Assembly: GCF_026410385.1 (NCBI RefSeq)
Contig: NZ_JAPMLT010000010.1
Span: 62,001 to 126,000 of the forward strand
Origin: Tumebacillus lacus
Lineage (GTDB): Bacteria; Bacillota; Bacilli; Tumebacillales; Tumebacillaceae
DNA: 64,000 nucleotides
Reading direction: 5' to 3'
Within the stretch, counting starts at the first letter, position 1. Every line of letters starts with the position of its first letter. This document shows positions 56,136 through 64,000 of this stretch, in pieces. The translations under genes and the position numbers were made by a program. Below the pieces are notes generated by a model that saw only the letters and a list, made by a program, of their open reading frames with translations, was not told the DNA's origin and searched no databases.

Positions 56136-56564
56136 ATGTCCTTGATCCGCAAACTCAAGAACCGCATCAAAAACCAACGCGGCGTCACCTTGATCGAGTT
56201 GCTCGCTGTCATCGTCATCCTCGGCGTCATCGCCGCAGTCGGCATCCCGGCTGTCGTCAACTCCCGCGCAGACGCGGAGCAGGCGACCTACGAAGCAAAC
56301 GCCAAGATCATCTCCGAAGCGATCAAAAAGCGCATCCTGTTCGGGGAAGCGTACGACGGCGCGTCTGACGCAGGCAACACCACCGACCGCGTCTTCTCCA
56401 TCCCGGAGATCGCGACCGAACTTGGCATCACCAACCTGTCCGGCGTAACGGCAGGCACCGGCTCGACCGTCACCGTCAACGCCAACCGCAACGACGGCTC
56501 GGCAGCAGGCACCTACACGATCGACACCGCATCCGGCGTCGTCGCGTACGAGATCAGCAAATAA
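56136..56564 (+). CDS. pilA: Major type IV prepilin
   Basis: The 142-residue prepilin has a basic leader ending in Gly16 and then VTLIELLAVIVILGVIAAVG, the conserved pilin helix with Glu at mature position 5. PilD should cleave after Gly16 and methylate Val17. The head domain is short and Ser/Thr/Gly rich. GAGAGGTAGGG precedes ATG 56136. It is followed by a perfect hairpin without a T run. Being the best conserved pilin with the simplest head, it is taken as the major subunit. Confidence 0.92.
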   Translation: MSLIRKLKNRIKNQRGVTLIELLAVIVILGVIAAVGIPAVVNSRADAEQATYEANAKIISEAIKKRILFGEAYDGASDAGNTTDRVFSIPEIATELGITNLSGVTAGTGSTVTVNANRNDGSAAGTYTIDTASGVVAYEISK

Positions 56565-56580
56565 TCAACAACGATCTGAA

Positions 56581-56610
56581 CAACTGCGTGGGAGCTGTCC
56601 CACGCAGTTG
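56581..56610 (+). other. Perfect 13-base inverted repeat between pilA and pilD
   Basis: CAACTGCGTGGGA and TCCCACGCAGTTG pair perfectly around GCTG. The sequence after it (CTCTAGATGG) has no T run, so full termination is unlikely; a 3' stabilising or processing hairpin, or a partial terminator, fits better. Confidence 0.7.
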
Positions 56611-56627
56611 CTCTAGATGGAGGGAAA

Positions 56628-57401
56628 ATGGAAACGATCTACACCGCGGACGCTTTGCTCCTCATCTATTCCTTCGTCGTGTTTCTGTTTATCGGGTCTT
56701 TTCTAAACGTGTGGGCGATTCGCACGTTGGATGGCACCTCCGTCCTCCACCCGCGCCACTCGCACTGCCCGTCCTGCAGCACGCTGTTGACCTGGCGCGA
56801 CCTGATCCCCGTCCTGTCCTGGCTGTTCCTGCGCGGACGGTGCCGCACCTGCGGCGAGCCGATATCCTGGCTCTACCCGCTCGGCGAACTGGTCTCTGCG
56901 CTGATCCTGACCTTCATCGTCTGGCAGCAAGGTCTGTCCCTAGAAACATTCGTGATTCTCACGCTGTTTGTGTTCATTCTGACCCTGACAATGACTGACA
57001 TCCGCGCCAAGCTGATGCCAAACAAGATCACCTATCCGGGCCTTGTCGTCATCCTGCTTTTGCGCCTGTTCATCCATCCGCTCGGGCTGACCGACTATGG
57101 AATCGGCTTTTTCGTCGGCGGGGCGTTGCTCACCTTGCTCGCCTTGGTGCCAAACGGCATGGGCGGCGGGGATATCAAACTGTTTGCGCTGATCGGTCTC
57201 GCGCTGGGCTGGCAAGGGGTGCTGTTCGCCTTGTTCTACTCCTGCGTCTGGGGTACGGTCTTCGGATTGCCGTTGAAATGGGCCGGCGTGATCAAGCCGC
57301 GTCAACCGATCCCGTTCGGACCGTTCATCCTGATCGGCACATTGACCGCGTGGGCGTACGGAGCGGACATCTGGGATTTGTACATGCAACTGTATCGGTA
57401 A
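56628..57401 (+). CDS. pilD: Prepilin leader peptidase / N-methyltransferase
   Basis: This integral membrane aspartic protease cleaves and methylates prepilins. The 257 residues show the N-terminal methyltransferase zinc motif (Cys47, Cys50, Cys72, Cys75: HCPSC and CRTC), the catalytic Asp124 in MTDIRAKLMPNKITYP and Asp182 in GMGGGDIKLF. About seven membrane segments are visible. ATGGAGGG precedes the ATG. It corresponds to B. subtilis comC, which also lies after folC. Confidence 0.95.
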   Translation: METIYTADALLLIYSFVVFLFIGSFLNVWAIRTLDGTSVLHPRHSHCPSCSTLLTWRDLIPVLSWLFLRGRCRTCGEPISWLYPLGELVSALILTFIVWQQGLSLETFVILTLFVFILTLTMTDIRAKLMPNKITYPGLVVILLLRLFIHPLGLTDYGIGFFVGGALLTLLALVPNGMGGGDIKLFALIGLALGWQGVLFALFYSCVWGTVFGLPLKWAGVIKPRQPIPFGPFILIGTLTAWAYGADIWDLYMQLYR

Positions 57402-57428
57402 GAAGGATCACACAAAAGGAGGGAGGTC

Positions 57429-57857
57429 GTGCGAGTGCACCTTTGGAAAAATGAACGGGGCCTGACGCTGACAGAGCTGCTGGCTGCGGTCGTCCTGCTC
57501 GGGCTGATCGTCGTGCCGTTGACGAACATTGGCACGACCGCCCTGCGTTGGCACCGCGAAGACGTGCAGCGAAATCAGGCGCTCGACCTCGCGGGCAGCA
57601 AATTTGTCGAAGTCAAAGCGCACGTGATGAGGGCAGGCCGTACCTTGCCGGAGCCGCTCGTGCAAGGGACGTTCCCGGACACCGAGCTGAACTGGCAGGT
57701 CGTCACCGACGGAGAACACTCCCGCCAGTTGCCTGTGCAGGTACTCGAAGGTCAGCCGATCCCGGAATTGATCCGCGTGGAGATGGTCGTCACCGATGCC
57801 CGGCTGCAGGAGATCACCCGGCTGGAGACGGTCGTGCGCACGAGGGAACTGCGATGA
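57429..57857 (+). CDS. Minor pilin-like protein (N-terminal methylation motif)
   Basis: The 142-residue protein has a short leader ending in Gly11, then LTLTELLAAVVLLGLIVVPL with Glu at mature position 5, so PilD should process it. The head domain is predicted beta-rich. AAAGGAGGGAGG precedes the GTG. It is coupled by ATGA overlap to the next pilin-like gene. It may be a tip or initiation subunit. Confidence 0.85.
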   Translation: MRVHLWKNERGLTLTELLAAVVLLGLIVVPLTNIGTTALRWHREDVQRNQALDLAGSKFVEVKAHVMRAGRTLPEPLVQGTFPDTELNWQVVTDGEHSRQLPVQVLEGQPIPELIRVEMVVTDARLQEITRLETVVRTRELR

Positions 57858-58324
57858 GCCGCCGGGAACTCGTTTCCGAGCGCGGTGTCACGTTGCTCGA
57901 ATTGCTCACCGTGCTCGTGCTGCTGGTGCTCGTCGTCGGCGCTCTGACCGCGCTGCTCGGCTCGTCCTACGACACGTATGGCCGGATCTCGACTGCGGCC
58001 GAAGAGGATCGGATCGCGACTTTGATCCTGAACAAGTTGCAGACCGATCTGCAACAGGCGATTGGGGAAGAGTCGGTGCGAGTCGAACTGTCCGCGATCC
58101 TCATCCAGAAGGAAGATCAAGACGGGCAGCCTGTCACCGTCCGCTACGAGAACCGTTCGGACGGGCGGGTCGTCCACGTTACGGCACAGGGGGCCGAGAT
58201 CGTCCTCGCCGAGCGGGGCCGCATCGAAGTCCCGCCGCATGATCCGACACTCTACCACCTCACCGTCGAAGTCGGCAACACGCGGCGCACGGCGACGGTG
58301 GCGCGCTACGACTGGGGGAAGTAG
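57854..58324 (+). CDS. Minor pilin-like protein, PilW/GspJ-like position
   Basis: The 156-residue protein has the leader MSRRELVSERG and then VTLLELLTVLVLLVLVVGAL, with Glu at mature position 5. The head domain contains TDLQQAIGEES and ends in YDWGK. The start overlaps the stop of the preceding gene; a longer frame lies inside that gene and is rejected. It is the second of three minor-subunit genes in a row. Confidence 0.85.
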   Translation: MSRRELVSERGVTLLELLTVLVLLVLVVGALTALLGSSYDTYGRISTAAEEDRIATLILNKLQTDLQQAIGEESVRVELSAILIQKEDQDGQPVTVRYENRSDGRVVHVTAQGAEIVLAERGRIEVPPHDPTLYHLTVEVGNTRRTATVARYDWGK

Positions 58325-58327
58325 CCG

Positions 58328-59566
58328 ATGAAACTGCTCAAGCTGCTCAAGTTGCACCATCGCTTGCATCAAAACGAGCAAGGCTCCGCGCTGCTCTTGG
58401 TGCTGATCGCCGTCGTGGTCGTTCCGATCCTGTTCGGCGGGCTGTACCTGACGTTGCAGCAGTCGCACCGCACCGCGCAGCAGCACGACCTGCTCGTGCA
58501 GGCCGACTACCAAGCGCAAAAGATGATGGAGATCGCGCTCTATTACTACTACCGTCAGCCCAAGGCGTTCCAGAGCAAATTTTCCGGCGCGGGTGCCTGT
58601 CTGAACGACCCGGACAACGCCGAAAACAGCGTCTGTCTGGAGATCGCAAACGGTGAACGAATGCTCGTCGCACGCGGCACGGCTCAAAGCGGCGGCGAGG
58701 GCAAGGCCCGCCTGTCCCGCGAACAGATCATCCGCGTGCCGATCGCAAGCCTCGATCTGCCGACGACCGGAGACGAACCGTTTGCAGGCGATGTTCCCGG
58801 CGTTAACGACTATCCGATTCGCGCCGTCATGCTCGGCGAGACGTTCTACGGCGGCAACGCGATGCGCGGCGCAAACAGCGTGAAGATCAGCGGCGGGGTC
58901 CTCCTTGGCGAAGGCTCGTCGTTTGAGATCTCGCGGGAGAAACACAATGACAAATTTGATATCGGCCTTGAGGTCGCAGGATATGTCACCGCACCCGAGG
59001 GGTTGGCGTGGAGCCTCGGGGAAGGACATCGGGACGAACTTTCGTACCGCTTGCTCGGGGAGCAGGCGGTCGAAGAGAAGAGCACGCTGCACACACCGTT
59101 TGCCGAGCAACTGGACGGCTTGTACAGACAGGTCGAAACGACGTTGCAAACGGTCGACGTCTACCGCTTCCAGGACCCGTTGGTGACGTTGGAAACCAAA
59201 GGGGAAAAGAAAGAAAAAGGATACTCCTTCTGGCGGCGAAACGATGAATCGCTGGGCGATCTCTTCAAAAACCGCGCCGACGAACCGAAGATCATTTTAA
59301 TAGAAGGAAACCTCTTGCTGCCCCAAAAAGTGGAATCCAGCGGCTGCCTGATCGTGCGTCTCCACGACGGCGAAAAAGCGACGATCTACCTGCCGGATCA
59401 AGCGGATTGGACGCATGACGGTGCCGTGATCGCCGGGCAGTTGCGCGGCTATGACATCCAGCATCAATACCGTTTCAAAGAGAGCCGCCGCTGGCCGGAA
59501 CAGTATCGATGGCACGTCGAACTGACCCGCGAGGACGCGGACCTCTACCGACAGAAAAAAGAGTAG
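58328..59566 (+). CDS. Large PilX/GspK-like minor pilin or pilus-associated protein
   Basis: The 412-residue protein has an N-terminal segment NEQGSALLLVLIAVVVVPIL. It is pilin-like in layout (cut expected after Gly19) but position 5 of the mature part is Leu and not Glu, as in GspK/PilX-type initiators. A large hydrophilic domain follows, with QADYQAQKMMEIALYYYYRQ near residue 60 and no recognised fold. It starts three bases after the previous stop. Tip-complex capping or adhesion is inferred from gene order. Confidence 0.75.
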   Translation: MKLLKLLKLHHRLHQNEQGSALLLVLIAVVVVPILFGGLYLTLQQSHRTAQQHDLLVQADYQAQKMMEIALYYYYRQPKAFQSKFSGAGACLNDPDNAENSVCLEIANGERMLVARGTAQSGGEGKARLSREQIIRVPIASLDLPTTGDEPFAGDVPGVNDYPIRAVMLGETFYGGNAMRGANSVKISGGVLLGEGSSFEISREKHNDKFDIGLEVAGYVTAPEGLAWSLGEGHRDELSYRLLGEQAVEEKSTLHTPFAEQLDGLYRQVETTLQTVDVYRFQDPLVTLETKGEKKEKGYSFWRRNDESLGDLFKNRADEPKIILIEGNLLLPQKVESSGCLIVRLHDGEKATIYLPDQADWTHDGAVIAGQLRGYDIQHQYRFKESRRWPEQYRWHVELTREDADLYRQKKE

Positions 59567-59582
59567 AAAGGGAGGCTCGGCC

Positions 59583-60644
59583 ATGTTTAGCATCACCCCG
59601 GACACCGCGCTCGGGCTTGAGATCACCGACCAGCGCCTGCTGTTGGCGGAAGTGTTTAAAAAGCGCGACCGCAGCGTTTTGCAAGGGATCGTCCAGACGT
59701 CCATTCCGTCAGAAGTGATCGAGGACGGCAAGATCAAACAGGTGGACACGCTCGCCGAACTGCTCCGCCGCACGTTGCGCGAGGGAGACATCCGCACCAA
59801 GCGGGTCAACCTGGTCGTGCCGAGCCAGTTCGTCGTCATCCGTCAACTCCAGATGCCCGACCTGCCGAAAAAACAGATTCGCAAATTGATCGACTTTGAA
59901 CTGCAAAACAGCATTCACTTGCCGTTTGACGAGCCGTTCTACGATTTTGTGAAAGTGGAGAAAAACGAAGGCGACCGTGCGTCGCAAGCGCTGATCGACG
60001 CGGAGGCGGCTACCGGACAGAAGATGTGCGACATCACCTTGATCGCGTCGTCCCGCGCGGCCATCGACTCCGTTGTCGAAACGGCGCGACTTGCCGGGCT
60101 GAAACCGCAGAGCGTCGATATCCGCGCTCTCGCTCTCGACCGCGCCTGCCGCATCCTCGGCAGCGAAGCGGATCAACGGCAGGCGACGATGTACGTTGAC
60201 GTGGCGGAGGCCTCGACAGACGTGCACATCTTCCAAGGCAACGTGTTGAAGTTTACACGCAACGTGCCGATCCCGCTGGACAGCTACCGGCTCAACCGCG
60301 AGCGGGCCAAGCCGCTGAACGTGCTGGAGATCCTCGACTATCTGGAGCAAAACACCGACTATTCCTCGTTTACGTCCGATCTGGCCTACGAGGTTGAGCG
60401 CTCGCTGAACTTCTTCCGTTACACGTTGAACAACCGCGACGCTGCGTTGCGCCACCTCGTCCTGACCGGCCTGTTGCCCAAATCGGGGGTGCTGGTTCGC
60501 TATCTGCAAGAGCGGCTGCCCGACATGACCGTGTTCACGATGCCTTTCCAGGATCTGGAGATCAAAGGGCGGGCAGCTACCGACGCAGACTCGCTGTATG
60601 AATACGCCATCCCGATTGGACTGGCATTGAAGGAGGTGCGCTGA
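59583..60644 (+). CDS. pilM: Type IV pilus assembly protein PilM
   Basis: PilM is an actin-like cytoplasmic protein that binds the N terminus of PilN. The 353 residues fit the FtsA-like PilM fold: ALGLEITDQRLLLAEV at the start, LVVPSQFVVIRQLQMPDLP, TMYVDVAEASTDVHIF (second nucleotide-binding motif) and the LTGLLPKSGVLVRYLQ region. AAAGGGAGG precedes the ATG. pilN starts one base after its stop. Confidence 0.93.
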   Translation: MFSITPDTALGLEITDQRLLLAEVFKKRDRSVLQGIVQTSIPSEVIEDGKIKQVDTLAELLRRTLREGDIRTKRVNLVVPSQFVVIRQLQMPDLPKKQIRKLIDFELQNSIHLPFDEPFYDFVKVEKNEGDRASQALIDAEAATGQKMCDITLIASSRAAIDSVVETARLAGLKPQSVDIRALALDRACRILGSEADQRQATMYVDVAEASTDVHIFQGNVLKFTRNVPIPLDSYRLNRERAKPLNVLEILDYLEQNTDYSSFTSDLAYEVERSLNFFRYTLNNRDAALRHLVLTGLLPKSGVLVRYLQERLPDMTVFTMPFQDLEIKGRAATDADSLYEYAIPIGLALKEVR

Positions 60645-60645
60645 C

Positions 60646-61242
60646 GTGGAGATCAACCTGCTGCCAAGGCCCTCTTTTTACGAGAAATATCGGATCGTCG
60701 TGCTCGCCGGCGCGGGACTGCTCGTCGTCGGCATCGCCTGTACCGCCCTTTATTTCTACACCTCGCTGAACAACAAGATCCTCCAGTCAAAAAACGACCT
60801 CGACCGAATCAAATCGGACATCATCGTCCTGCAGGCTGAGCGCACCGTCGCGCCGGAGATGCGCCGCTTTCAAGAGCTGCAGCAGGCGGTCGACGTCAGA
60901 CGACAAGGGGAGTATGAATTTGGCGAGATCCTCGACGGCATCGCCTCCCAACTGTCGCGCAAATCGCGGGTGACAGCCGCGTCGTTCGACAGCGAAAAAC
61001 AGGCGCTCGTCCTCGAACTGAGCAGCGAGTCGGTCGAAGTGATCGCCGAATATGATACCTTGCTGCGCACCGAGCCGTGGGTGGCCGACGTATTTGTCGA
61101 AAAAATCGAAAATGCCACGGTGAAAGAAGAGCCCGAACCGAGCTTGACCGCAGCGGCGGAGACGTCGTCGGCCGAAATGCCGCTGGAGAAAAAAGAGCGG
61201 CCGTACGCCGCTGCGATCACGATCCTGCTCGTGAAGAAATAG
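60646..61242 (+). CDS. pilN: Type IV pilus assembly protein PilN
   Basis: PilN links PilM to PilO at the membrane. The 198-residue protein starts MEINLLPR, the conserved PilM-binding peptide (INLLP), then one membrane helix (about 18-37) and a coiled-coil plus ferredoxin-like extracytoplasmic part. The GTG start has AAGGAGGTG upstream within pilM. The C-terminal end is variable. Confidence 0.92.
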   Translation: MEINLLPRPSFYEKYRIVVLAGAGLLVVGIACTALYFYTSLNNKILQSKNDLDRIKSDIIVLQAERTVAPEMRRFQELQQAVDVRRQGEYEFGEILDGIASQLSRKSRVTAASFDSEKQALVLELSSESVEVIAEYDTLLRTEPWVADVFVEKIENATVKEEPEPSLTAAAETSSAEMPLEKKERPYAAAITILLVKK

Positions 61243-61251
61243 GAGGTGCCG

Positions 61252-61956
61252 ATGATGACAGTGAAATGGACGACAAAACATTGGATCGTGCTCTCATCGG
61301 TTTTGTTGGTTCTTGTCGTTTTAGGCAGTGCATATTCTGTCTACGTGCCGCAACTGAGAGAATATCGCGCCTTGCAAGACGATCTGCGCATCGCCCTTGC
61401 AGCCCGCGACGAGATGCTCAGCCGCGATGTGGCACCGGTTGTCGATGAAGCGGCCAAAGCGGCCATCGCCGAGGCGGTCCCGGCCGAACTCGATCAAGCG
61501 CGCTTTTTGAAACGGGTGCGCGCCGAAGAGAAAGAGGCGGGCGTGACGATCAAGAGCTTGTTGTTCGACGCGCAGCAAGAAGCGGTCGAAGCCAAGGCCG
61601 CCTCCGATGCCAAAGCGGGTCAACCGGCGAAAAACGGCCAAAAAAGTGTGCTCCACGAACAGATCGGCATGCTGTCGGTCGAAGGGAACTACGAGCAGGT
61701 GCGCTCCTTCCTCGAAGGGTTTGCCTCCCTGCCGCGCCTCGTCACCTTCCAGAAATGGGAGTTTTCCGCCGAGTCGGCAAATGTGGAAGAAGTTGTCGAA
61801 AGGCCCCTGACGACAGCCGATCTTTCGAGCCGAGTAAAGATGAACATTTCGTTCAAAATCTATCTCTCACCGGGCAGCAAAGACCTGTTGCCCGCCGCAG
61901 AACCGCTAAAAACCTACTCGCCATCGGAGCGCACGAATTCTGTCGATTCGTGGTAA
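61252..61956 (+). CDS. pilO: Type IV pilus assembly protein PilO
   Basis: PilO pairs with PilN in the membrane alignment complex. The 234-residue protein has one N-terminal helix (HWIVLSSVLLVLVVLGSAYS), a coiled coil with QLREYRALQDDLRIA, an Ala/Lys-rich linker and a ferredoxin-like domain (LSVEGNYEQVRSFLEGFASL is the typical PilO strand-helix). GGAGG precedes the ATG; a second ATG directly follows. It is the last pil gene; no PilP or PilQ is present, as expected without an outer membrane. Confidence 0.92.
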   Translation: MMTVKWTTKHWIVLSSVLLVLVVLGSAYSVYVPQLREYRALQDDLRIALAARDEMLSRDVAPVVDEAAKAAIAEAVPAELDQARFLKRVRAEEKEAGVTIKSLLFDAQQEAVEAKAASDAKAGQPAKNGQKSVLHEQIGMLSVEGNYEQVRSFLEGFASLPRLVTFQKWEFSAESANVEEVVERPLTTADLSSRVKMNISFKIYLSPGSKDLLPAAEPLKTYSPSERTNSVDSW

Positions 61957-61982
61957 TTTTCTGACATTAACAAATTCCCCCA

Positions 61983-62011
61983 TTGCCAAGGAGAAAAAGT
62001 CGGGTTATACT
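61983..62011 (+). promoter_or_regulatory. Promoter of the G5/3D-domain protein gene
   Basis: TTGCCA and TATACT with a 17-base spacer make a good housekeeping promoter. The leader contains a small hairpin (GGGTG and CACCC, followed by ATTTTT, near 62042-62063) that may be a weak attenuator. Confidence 0.7.
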
Positions 62012-62094
62012 AGGGCAAGTCTGGAAGGCTCGTATACCAAGGGGTGGGGGAACACCCATTTTTGGGCACAGAGATTACAGAAAGAGGTGGTTGA

Positions 62095-63081
62095 GTGAGT
62101 AAGGTCAACCGTAAGTCTGTCTACATTCTGTCAGCAGCAGCAGCCGCTCTATTGATCGGTGGCGGGACGGCCACTGCGGCTTCGGCGTACAAGACGGTCA
62201 CCCTTGAGGTGGACGGTCAGGCGCAGGAGATCGCCGGGTTCCAGTTCGGCACGATTGAAGAATTTTTGGCAAAGCAAGGCGTACAGCTTGGAACACATGA
62301 CTTGGTGCAACCTGCGCAGTCGACATACATTGCTGAAGGAACATCTATCGTCGTAAAGCACGCCAAAGAGATCACGTTCTTGGACGGCACCAACGCAGAG
62401 GTCAAACGCCATACGCAGGCGTCTAACGTCGAAGCGTTGCTCAAAGAAATGAACGTGACGGTGACGGTTGCCGATCGCGTCTCTCCCGCATTGACCGAGA
62501 GGGTCGAAAGCGGCCAGAAGATCACGATCACCCGTCGCACGCAGGACATTCAAGTTGCGGATGAGACCATACCTTTTCAGACCGAACGCCAGCCAGATGC
62601 CGAACTGTACACTGGCACAGAAAAAGTGCTGACGCCCGGTGTGGAAGGGAAAGCGAAAGTCACGACGACCGTTGTCATGGAAAATGGCAAGGAAGTCGAT
62701 CGCCAAGTCAACCGCGAAGTAGTGGAACAAGCGGTCAATCAGATTGTTACCTATGGCACCAAGCAACGTCCTGTTGTCGTCGCATCCCGGAGCGGGTCCA
62801 GCTTTACCGCGTCCAAGACGTTGCAGATGTCTGCCTCGGCCTACTCGATGCCTGGCTCGCGCACGGCGACTGGCTCTGCTGCGGCTCGCGGCATCGTCGC
62901 AGTCGACCCGAGCGTCATTCCGCTGGGCACGAAGCTCTACATCGAAGGCTACGGCCACGCGGTCGCCGGCGACACCGGCGGCGCGATCAAAGGCAACAAG
63001 ATCGACCTGCATTTTGACACGCAGGCAGAAGCGATTCAGTTTGGTCGTCGCGTTGTGACAGTCCATATCGTTTCGAACTAA
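62095..63081 (+). CDS. Secreted cell-wall protein with DUF348, G5 and 3D domains (YabE/RpfB-like)
   Basis: The 328-residue exported protein has a signal peptide (about 1-31, ending TASA). Two DUF348 repeats follow (TVTLEVDGQAQEIAGF and EITFLDGTNAEVKRHTQ), then a G5 domain (about 160-235), and a C-terminal 3D domain with the three Asp residues in IVAVDPSVIPLGTKLYI, AVAGDTGGAI and IDLHFDT. The 3D domain is the lytic-transglycosylase-like fold of MltA/YocH. A role in peptidoglycan cleavage during growth or spore outgrowth is expected. The GTG start has AAAGAGGTGG before it. Confidence 0.93.
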   Translation: MSKVNRKSVYILSAAAAALLIGGGTATAASAYKTVTLEVDGQAQEIAGFQFGTIEEFLAKQGVQLGTHDLVQPAQSTYIAEGTSIVVKHAKEITFLDGTNAEVKRHTQASNVEALLKEMNVTVTVADRVSPALTERVESGQKITITRRTQDIQVADETIPFQTERQPDAELYTGTEKVLTPGVEGKAKVTTTVVMENGKEVDRQVNREVVEQAVNQIVTYGTKQRPVVVASRSGSSFTASKTLQMSASAYSMPGSRTATGSAAARGIVAVDPSVIPLGTKLYIEGYGHAVAGDTGGAIKGNKIDLHFDTQAEAIQFGRRVVTVHIVSN

Positions 63082-63092
63082 ATTTCTCGCAG

Positions 63093-63129
63093 GGCACCGT
63101 TTGGTTTCTACCAAGCGGTGTCTTTTTTT
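63093..63129 (+). terminator. Terminator after the 3D-domain gene
   Basis: GGCACCGTTTGGT pairs with ACCAAGCGGTGTC around TTCT and is followed by seven T residues. Confidence 0.88.
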
Positions 63130-63206
63130 CTGTCATAGACTTACAACTTGATTCATAGAATCTAGCAAAGCAAACAGATGAACGAGAGATGAAGGAGTCG
63201 GTGACG

Positions 63207-64000
63207 ATGGACAAGATCGAATATAAATCCAGATTCAACTTCAATCGCGGGCAGGAGTCCACGAAAAAACAACTCGTCCTGCCCATCCTGCTCGCCTCGC
63301 TGACCGGCGTCGTGCTCGGCGTCTGCCTGCTGATCCTCTTTAAAAGCCAAGCGGCTCAACCGATCGTCGAAACGATCCCTGCTCCGCAAGCGGCTGCCGG
63401 ACAACCGGCGAACAGCGTATACGGCGCGGCCGAACTGCCAGGCGTGTCCCTGACCGTCTGGCAGGTGGGCGTGTTCTCCGAACAGGCCAAGGTCGAGCAG
63501 GAGCGCACTACATTGGCGCAAAAAGGCGTGACGGCCGTCCCGCGCGGCACCGGCCCGATCCATCTGTTCGCAGGGGCGGCACCGGACAAAAAAGCGGGCG
63601 AAGCGCTTGGAACCAAACTGACCGAACTCAAAGTCAACCACTTTGTGAAAGAATACGGGATCACCCCGCTCTCCGGCGTGATCGAAGGCGTCCCGGCGGC
63701 AGACGCGAAACAGATCGAGCGGCTGCTGAGCCAAGAGGTGAAAATTGCCGAAGCGCTGCTCAAAGCGGACAGCGCGGGTGGCAAGGCGTTGCGAGATCAA
63801 TGGAGCGCACTCGCCGCAGACGCAAAGACGGCGGGGGAGAGCCTGGTAAAAGGCGGGCAACAAGAGAACGCCGCCGCCTTGCAACTTTTGCATCAACAGT
63901 TGGGGGAAGCGGCTGCGGCGGCGCATGAGAACAAAGGCGTGCTCGACGTGCAAGGAAGATTGATCCAGTTTTTTGTAAGCTATGAAATACTGGGAGCAAA
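63207..64000 (+). CDS. spoIIB: SpoIIB-like SPOR-domain membrane protein, 5' part
   Basis: The frame is open to the window end, so the gene is cut. From ATG 63207 (GGAG nine bases upstream) the product has a short cytoplasmic part, one membrane helix (about 24-48), a Pro/Ala linker and a SPOR-like domain beginning SLTVWQVGVFSEQAKVEQER (about 86). A helical region follows. In B. subtilis spoIIB, a SPOR protein needed for septal peptidoglycan thinning during engulfment, follows folC and comC. Size, layout and gene order fit; identity is inferred from these. Confidence 0.75.
   Translation, partial: MDKIEYKSRFNFNRGQESTKKQLVLPILLASLTGVVLGVCLLILFKSQAAQPIVETIPAPQAAAGQPANSVYGAAELPGVSLTVWQVGVFSEQAKVEQERTTLAQKGVTAVPRGTGPIHLFAGAAPDKKAGEALGTKLTELKVNHFVKEYGITPLSGVIEGVPAADAKQIERLLSQEVKIAEALLKADSAGGKALRDQWSALAADAKTAGESLVKGGQQENAAALQLLHQQLGEAAAAAHENKGVLDVQGRLIQFFVSYEILGA

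Overview
This is a chromosomal window from a high-GC, endospore-forming Gram-positive bacterium (Bacillota). The evidence is a heme operon of Bacillus type, a SpoVID-like coat-assembly protein, four CotS-family proteins, a sigma-K-like promoter, a T-box leader on valS and a SpoIIB-like SPOR protein. GC content and gene content resemble the Alicyclobacillaceae (Tumebacillus/Effusibacillus type); this placement is inference. No rRNA, tRNA, transposase, CRISPR array or replication origin was seen.

The backbone follows an order known from Bacillus subtilis: hemA-hemX-hemC-hemD-hemB-hemL, spoVID, ysxE, valS, folC, comC (prepilin peptidase), spoIIB. Here that backbone is stretched by accessory blocks.

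Layout: 1-936, the C-terminal part of an ABC exporter. 996-5218, a nitrate/sulfonate/HMP-type ABC uptake system whose binding-protein gene is separated from its permease and ATPase genes by an opposed chemotaxis receptor gene. 5459-14455, tetrapyrrole synthesis: a hem operon that also carries the siroheme branch (a SirC-like gene and a CobA-HemD fusion) and ends with an NCS2 permease. 14483-18409, small housekeeping and unknown genes. 18406-22441, an exported protein, then two CotS-like genes and a GT4 glycosyltransferase behind a sigma-K-like promoter. 22497-23217, decayed low-GC gene remnants. 23216-26439, an NAD(P)-binding protein, an MFS transporter and an M20 amidohydrolase. 26535-32137, spoVID, a ysxE-like gene, a mannose-1-phosphate guanylyltransferase and another CotS-like gene. 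32232-34065, an MDR oxidoreductase and a polysaccharide deacetylase.

34168-43226 is a cassette between strong terminators: a 2848-residue secreted RHS/YD-repeat polymorphic toxin (DNRLRE, FN3, RHS core, HINT autoprocessing domain, C-terminal His-containing toxin) followed at once by a SUKH/SMI1-KNR4-type immunity gene. 43269-47565 holds a small membrane protein, a phosphohexomutase and a MacB/FtsX-type ABC operon. 47578-51940 is the T-box-controlled valS-folC operon. 52136-61956 is a complete Gram-positive type IV pilus cluster (pilB-pilT-pilC-pilA-pilD, three minor-pilin-like genes, pilM-pilN-pilO) sitting where B. subtilis has only comC. The window ends with a G5/3D-domain cell-wall protein and the start of a spoIIB-like gene.

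The mannose-activation gene, phosphohexomutase, glycosyltransferase and kinase-fold coat proteins together suggest a spore-surface glycan or coat-modification programme. The toxin-immunity pair and the pilus operon are the main accessory systems.
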